Of a stretch of DNA of 10,096 bases, positions 6,174-10,096 are shown one piece after another (within the stretch, counting starts at the first letter, position 1; each line of letters starts with the position of its first letter). The notes under the pieces were generated by a model that was not told where the DNA came from, did no database searches, and saw only the letters and a list, made by a program, of their open reading frames with translations. The position numbers were made by a program, and so were the translations under genes. Origin of the DNA: Gemmatimonadota bacterium (GTDB lineage: Bacteria > JAAXHH01). The DNA is taken from NCBI GenBank assembly GCA_026713285.1, contig JAPOOT010000485.1, forward strand, positions 1 to 10,096, read 5' to 3'.

Positions 6174-7439
6174 ATGGCCCTGATCCCAAACAAGTACAGA
6201 TTCCACGCGCTGGTCCACGCGCCGGTCTGGCTCATCTGCCTGGCCCTGCTCTGGCCGGTTTCCCTGGAACCTGACGTCCTCAAGGCGGACCAGGCGACCC
6301 CCAGGATTGTAGATTATCAGAAACACCTGCCCCGGTCCTTCAAGAAACGCCACCGGAAATCCACGCGTTTTGTCGTATTGCACAGCACGGAATCGGGCCT
6401 GAGAAGTGCGCTGAGGACGCTCTCCCGAAGGGGACATTCCAACTACCTCGTCGCCCGGAACGGGACCATCTATCGAATCCTGGACAAGAAGTACCGTTCG
6501 CACCACGCGGGACTGAGCATGTGGAACGGGCTGAGGAACATCAGCAGCCATTCCATCGGCATCGAACTGGTGGGGTACCACAACGACCCCTTTACCGCGT
6601 CCCAGTACGAGTCCCTCAAGTGGCTGATCGAGGTGATGCAGCGGGTGTACAAGATACCCGATCACCACGTGCTGGAGCATTACCGCGTCGCCTATGGCAG
6701 GCCGAACCGGTGGGTAAAGCGGCCCCACCGCGGACGCAAGAAGGATCCCGGGGTGTTCAACTTCAGCCGGGCGAGGGCCGGCCTGACCTCGAAGGATCCG
6801 CGCAACAGCATTCTGTACGACCCGGACGTGCGGGCGGGACGGCTCATCCCGGATCCCGATATCGATATCGCCAGGGTCCGCCTCGTCGACCGCGGGAAGT
6901 ATGACCTGGCGGTCGCCCAACTGTCCGAACACGTCATTACGAAGAACAACTCGGCCTGGCGCATCGCCCGGGGCGAATATAACGCCGCCACGACGGTATA
7001 CCGATTTCCTAAAGGTACCGTAATGCGCGGGGACGAGATCAGGAACTGGGACCGGATCCCGGTCGGAACGAAGGTCTATCTAAACCGCGATCGCACCGAA
7101 GACGTCCAGGCGGTCACGGCCACCGTGCCCGTCATCGTAAGGGGAACTACGGCCTTCGACATCGCCGGTCCCGCTTACAAGCGGTCCGACACCTACTACA
7201 TCTTTCCGAAGGGCACGGTAAAACATGGCAGGCAGGTCCGCCGATGGTCCCGCATCCCGCCGGGGACGCGGGTGCTCGTTCGTTATAACGCGCCAGTCGC
7301 GTTGAACAGCGCCGGCCGCCAGGCCGTGCGCCGGGCCGATACCGTGTTCCTGGTACCCCGCAGCAAGGTACTGGTCGCCGCCAACGTTCCGGACACCTCC
7401 CGGCTCAACAGCGGGACCCTGGTCTTCACCAAGAAATAG
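6174..7439 (+). CDS. Exported N-acetylmuramoyl-L-alanine amidase (amidase_2) with C-terminal repeats
   Basis: A zinc amidase that should cleave the MurNAc-L-Ala bond of peptidoglycan in the envelope. The frame extends to a GTG at 6153, but the ATG at 6174 is chosen because the signal sequence begins there. Neither start has a clear Shine-Dalgarno site. One hydrophobic segment (LVHAPVWLICLALLWPV) acts as signal peptide or anchor, with no obvious cleavage motif. The amidase_2/PGRP domain follows: VVLHSTESG, HSNYLVARNGTIYRI, SHHAG, SIGIELVGY, LEHYRVAYGRP and KKDPGVFNF. The probable zinc ligands are the His of LHST, the His of LEHYR and the Asp of KKDPG (residues 70, 169 and 191 from the ATG). 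The C-terminal 170 residues hold two copies, 66 residues apart, of a module with FPKGTV and RIPxGTxV, plus a degenerate third. They resemble LysM domains, so peptidoglycan binding is a fair inference. The 421 residues are long for a single-domain amidase. Confidence 0.88.
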   Translation: MALIPNKYRFHALVHAPVWLICLALLWPVSLEPDVLKADQATPRIVDYQKHLPRSFKKRHRKSTRFVVLHSTESGLRSALRTLSRRGHSNYLVARNGTIYRILDKKYRSHHAGLSMWNGLRNISSHSIGIELVGYHNDPFTASQYESLKWLIEVMQRVYKIPDHHVLEHYRVAYGRPNRWVKRPHRGRKKDPGVFNFSRARAGLTSKDPRNSILYDPDVRAGRLIPDPDIDIARVRLVDRGKYDLAVAQLSEHVITKNNSAWRIARGEYNAATTVYRFPKGTVMRGDEIRNWDRIPVGTKVYLNRDRTEDVQAVTATVPVIVRGTTAFDIAGPAYKRSDTYYIFPKGTVKHGRQVRRWSRIPPGTRVLVRYNAPVALNSAGRQAVRRADTVFLVPRSKVLVAANVPDTSRLNSGTLVFTKK

Positions 7440-7490
7440 GTTCGACAGACAGCCTTAAAACATCGCAGCGCGCCACAGAGGAGGCGATTC

Positions 7491-8885
7491 ATGGAATTTG
7501 TGGAACGGGGTATCGTTCTATTCGCCGATACTGCCTGGTCGTACCTGTTGTACCTGCTCATCGGCGGCGGTCTGTTCCTTCTCCTGTACTCCCGCTTCAT
7601 GCCGTTCCGTTACTTCAAACACTCGATCGAGATCATCCGCGGGAAATACGACGACCCGAACGAAACCGGCGACATCACCCATTTTCAGGCCCTGGTCAGC
7701 GCCCTCGCGGCAACCATCGGCATGGGCAACATCTCCGGTGTGGCCGTCGCCATCGCGGTCGGCGGGCCCGGCGCCATGTTCTGGATGTGGGTCAGCGCCC
7801 TCGTCGGCATCGCGACCAAGTTCTTCACCTGCTCCCTGGCGATCATGTACCGGGGGCAGGACAGCGCCGGGAAGACGCAGGGCGGCCCCATGTACGTCGT
7901 CCGGGAAGGACTCGGCCGGCATTGGAAACCGCTGGCCGTCTTCTTCGCCGTCGTCGGCGTGATCGGATGCCTGCCGCTGTTCCAGGTCAACCAGCTGGTG
8001 CAGATCATCCGCGACGTGATCTTCGTACCCATGGGCGTGGTCGGCGAAGATCATTTCTGGTTCGATCTCACGGCCGGCATCGTGCTGGTGCTGATCCTGG
8101 GAACCGTCATCTTCGGCGGCATCACCCGGATCGCCGACGTCGCCACACGCGTCGTTCCCGCCATGGTGATCCTGTACATGATCTGCGCCCTCTGGATCAT
8201 CGCGCTCAACCTGGGGGACGTCCCGCGGTATCTGATGCTGATCATCACCGACGCCTTCACGGGAGAAGCCGCGGCGGGCGGCGCCGTGGGCGCGGTCATC
8301 ATCACCGGCGTGCGCCGGGCCGCCTTCTCGAACGAGGCCGGCATCGGAACCGAATCCCTCGTACATGGCGCGACGAAGACCAAAGAACCGGCGCGGGAGG
8401 GCATGGTGGCCATGCTGGAACCCGTCATCGATACGATGATCGTGTGTACCTGCACGGCACTCGTGATCCTCATGACCGGGGTATGGCAGACGACTTCGGA
8501 CAACGGCGTGACGCTGACGTCAAACGCCTTCGAATCCGCCATGCCGGGCTTCGGTTCGTACATGCTGATCATCTGCGTGGTCTTCTTCAGCGCGAGTACG
8601 ATTTTCACCTATTCCTACTACGGCACCAAGTGCCTGGGATTCCTGATCGGAGCCAGGTACCAGTTTCTGTACAACTACTTCTACGTGGGATGCGTCATCC
8701 TCGCGTCGGTCTCTTCGCTGGATGCCGCAATCAGCCTGATAGACGGCACGTTCGCCCTGATGGCCATCCCCACTATGATCTCGGCCCTGGTGCTCTCTCC
8801 GAAGGTGATGGCGGCGCTCCGGGATTACCGGAAACGCCATCAGCCGGAGCGGGATTCGTCGAGCCGGGTTTCCGCGGGCAGGTAG
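7491..8885 (+). CDS. Sodium:alanine/glycine symporter (AGCS family)
   Basis: An inner-membrane secondary transporter that imports a small neutral amino acid (alanine or glycine in characterised members) with Na+. GAGGAGG lies six bases before the ATG. After one N-terminal helix (about 15-33) and FMPFRYFKHSIEIIRGKY (36-53), the family signature region ALAATIGMGNISGVA and GGPGAMFWMW is at 71-100. It is followed by KTQGGPMYVVREGLG (128-142) and the strongly conserved RAAFSNEAGIGTESLVHGA (276-294) and GMVAMLEPVIDTMIVCT (304-320). About ten to eleven helices are visible. The 464 residues are typical. The C-terminal tail is short and polar (RKRHQPERDSSSRV). The actual substrate is not determined. 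It lies 51 bp after the amidase gene, so cotranscription is possible. Its stop codon abuts a 17-bp tandem repeat array. Confidence 0.95.
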   Translation: MEFVERGIVLFADTAWSYLLYLLIGGGLFLLLYSRFMPFRYFKHSIEIIRGKYDDPNETGDITHFQALVSALAATIGMGNISGVAVAIAVGGPGAMFWMWVSALVGIATKFFTCSLAIMYRGQDSAGKTQGGPMYVVREGLGRHWKPLAVFFAVVGVIGCLPLFQVNQLVQIIRDVIFVPMGVVGEDHFWFDLTAGIVLVLILGTVIFGGITRIADVATRVVPAMVILYMICALWIIALNLGDVPRYLMLIITDAFTGEAAAGGAVGAVIITGVRRAAFSNEAGIGTESLVHGATKTKEPAREGMVAMLEPVIDTMIVCTCTALVILMTGVWQTTSDNGVTLTSNAFESAMPGFGSYMLIICVVFFSASTIFTYSYYGTKCLGFLIGARYQFLYNYFYVGCVILASVSSLDAAISLIDGTFALMAIPTMISALVLSPKVMAALRDYRKRHQPERDSSSRVSAGR

Positions 8886-8890
8886 ATCCT

Positions 8891-8958
8891 GCACGAGACC
8901 GGATCCCGCACGAGACCGGATCCCGCACGAGACCGGATCCCGCACGAGACCGGATCCC
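8891..8958 (+). repeat. Four perfect 17-bp tandem repeats
   Basis: The unit GCACGAGACCGGATCCC occurs four times head-to-tail without mismatch (starts 8891, 8908, 8925, 8942). Flanking GATCCT (8885-8890) and GCA (8959-8961) are partial units. Each unit contains the palindrome GGATCC. The period is not a multiple of three, and the array lies just after the symporter stop codon (TAG, 8883-8885), so it is non-coding on the plus strand. It could be a replication-slippage minisatellite, an array of protein-binding sites for the downstream gene, or a 3' UTR element. Confidence 0.9.
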
Positions 8959-8994
8959 GCAGGAAACTTCGATCAATCAGCCTGTGTGAACTCG

Positions 8995-9022
8995 AACTGC
9001 GATTCGATTTCAACTGTGATTC
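8995..9022 (+). repeat. Pair of 11-bp near-direct repeats with 17-bp offset
   Basis: AACTGCGATTC (8995-9005) and AACTGTGATTC (9012-9022) differ at one base and are offset by 17 bp, the same period as the upstream array though the sequence differs. They end two bases before the ribosome binding site of the GH116-type gene. This may be chance or the remains of another array. Confidence 0.4.
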
Positions 9023-9039
9023 AGAAGGGACGAATACCC

Positions 9040-10096
9040 ATGACGTGGCCCGTTCTACATCATTACGACCCGGATCATCTCTCGCGAATCGCCTTGCCGC
9101 TCGGGGGGATCGGCACGGGTACGGTTTCTTTGGGGGGGCGGGGCGACCTGCGGGATTGGGAACTGATGAACCGTCCGGCCAAGGGGTTCATACCGGGCCG
9201 GGACACCCGGAGCCCGCCGTCCTTCACGTTGTACGCCCGGCCTGAGGGCGGTGATTCCGTAACGCGTCTGCTCGAGGGACCCCTCGAATACTTCGAGTAC
9301 GAAGGCGCCAGCGGAAGTCCCGCCGCGAACCACGGCTTGCCGCGGTTTGCCCGATGCGCATTCGACGCGGCCTACCCCTTCGGCCAGGTCCACCTTTCCG
9401 ACGACGAGGTGCCAGTCGAAGTGCGGCTGGAGGCCTTCAATCCCCTCGTGCCGTGCGACGCCGACCGCAGCGGCCTGCCCTTGGCGGTCCTCCGGTACGT
9501 GCTGACCAACCGGACCGATGTCCCTGTCTCGGCCGCCGTATGCGGCTCGATACCCAATTTCATCGGCATGGACGGCACGGAAGGGGCCTGCAGCGAAAAC
9601 CGCAACCGCTACCGCGCCGGCGATGGGTACCGCGGACTCTTCATGTCATCGAAGGGCGTGGACCGTCAGGCCGCGCAGTGGGGCACGATGGCGCTGGCGA
9701 CCACGGCGGAGACGGTCAGCTACCGGACTGCTTGGCGCGACGACCGCTGGGGCACCCCGCTGCTCGACTTCTGGGACGAGTTCAGCGCGGACGGCATACT
9801 CTCGGACCGGGTCGCCGGCAACAACGACCGCCCCATCGCCTCCCTGGCGGCCCGGTTCGACCTGCCGCCGGAAGAAACGGCAAGCGTGACCTTCGTGCTG
9901 GCCTGGCATTTCCCCAACCGGTACACGTGGACACCGGCGACGAAGGAAGACCTGACCGTCGGCGGTGATACGGAGACCACCGAAGAAAACGCCTGTTGTG
10001 ACGGCGGTCCGGACGATTGCGAGCGCAATGAGGGCTGCTGCGAGGACGGGGACGACAGCAGCGGCGACTGTTGCGACGACAACAGTGACTGCTGCG
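9040..10096 (+). CDS. GH116 (GBA2-like) glycoside hydrolase, N-terminal part (3' partial)
   Basis: The first 352 codons of a protein with the N-terminal domain of glycoside hydrolase family 116 (bacterial and animal GBA2 beta-glucosidases). GAAGGGA lies nine bases before the ATG. The diagnostic opening ALPLGGIGTGTVSLGGRG (residues 18-35) and DLRDWELMNRPAKG (36-49) mark the family. A beta-rich segment follows, with ARCAFDAAYPFG (104-115), VEVRLEAFNPLVP (126-138), LPLAVLRYVLTN (146-157) and FVLAWHFPNRYTWTP (288-302). There is no signal peptide, so it is probably cytoplasmic. The catalytic (alpha/alpha)6 barrel with its Glu and Asp lies beyond the window, so activity and substrate (beta-glucoside or beta-xyloside type) cannot be judged. 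From residue 303 onward the sequence becomes acidic and, from 319, Cys-rich, with nine cysteines up to residue 352. That is unexpected at this point of the domain. The frame stays open to the last base. Confidence 0.85.
   Translation, partial: MTWPVLHHYDPDHLSRIALPLGGIGTGTVSLGGRGDLRDWELMNRPAKGFIPGRDTRSPPSFTLYARPEGGDSVTRLLEGPLEYFEYEGASGSPAANHGLPRFARCAFDAAYPFGQVHLSDDEVPVEVRLEAFNPLVPCDADRSGLPLAVLRYVLTNRTDVPVSAAVCGSIPNFIGMDGTEGACSENRNRYRAGDGYRGLFMSSKGVDRQAAQWGTMALATTAETVSYRTAWRDDRWGTPLLDFWDEFSADGILSDRVAGNNDRPIASLAARFDLPPEETASVTFVLAWHFPNRYTWTPATKEDLTVGGDTETTEENACCDGGPDDCERNEGCCEDGDDSSGDCCDDNSDCC

Noticed and set aside
7518..8366. Long minus-strand open frame opposite the symporter
   Set aside because: His/Asp/Gly-rich, low-complexity translation typical of the antisense of a GC-rich membrane protein gene.
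9720..10082. Minus-strand Ser/Gln-rich frame opposite the Cys/Asp-rich end
   Set aside because: The composition is simply the reverse complement of the Cys/Asp codons; the plus-strand frame carries the GH116 motifs and the ribosome binding site.
10067..10086. 7-bp inverted repeat ACTGTTG/CAACAGT at the right edge
   Set aside because: It lies within the Cys/Asp codons of the GH116-type gene, where repeated TGT/TGC and GAC codons produce such symmetry by chance.

Overview
The window is a GC-rich stretch of bacterial chromosome that looks like part of a metagenome-derived or uncultured genome. Most genes are on the plus strand, are loosely spaced and belong to familiar families: an Nramp-related transporter, serine hydroxymethyltransferase, MsrB, an enolase-superfamily sugar-acid dehydratase, a zinc amidase, an AGCS-type Na+/amino acid symporter and a GH116-type glycosidase. 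A lipobox on MsrB and an exported cell-wall amidase suggest a peptidoglycan-containing bacterium, probably diderm. Latescibacterota or a similar marine/soil lineage would fit this gene mix, but that is an impression from content and not a placement.

Layout. 1-1416: the 3' part of an Nramp-related membrane transporter cut by the window edge. 1417-2855: a visibly AT-richer segment with three minus-strand items, namely a small coiled-coil plus single-TM protein (1543-1767), a probable frameshifted gene (about 1838-2063) and a four-TM protein (2060-2527), followed by about 330 bp with no convincing gene. 2856-6079: glyA, a lipoprotein MsrB and a DgoD-like dehydratase, all on the plus strand with gaps of about 80-130 bp. 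6174-7439: an exported amidase_2 protein with C-terminal repeats. 7491-8885: an AGCS symporter. 8886-9039: an intergenic region with four perfect 17-bp tandem repeats. 9040-end: the N-terminal part of a GH116 (GBA2-like) protein, cut by the window edge.

The genes do not form one clear pathway. GlyA (serine/glycine interconversion) and the alanine/glycine-type symporter share small amino acid metabolism, the dehydratase and the GH116 protein point to carbohydrate use, and MsrB and the amidase act at the envelope. I see no CRISPR array, transposase, integrase, tRNA or rRNA.

The most unusual feature is at the right edge. The GH116 N-terminal domain runs into a Cys/Asp-rich segment with nine cysteines in its last 34 visible residues, four of them as vicinal Cys-Cys pairs. 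Other points worth a look are the 17-bp tandem array, a possible second in-frame start inside msrB that would give a cytosolic form, the repeated C-terminal module of the amidase, an Nramp-like carrier without the usual metal-binding motifs, and an A7-tract frameshift in the AT-rich segment.
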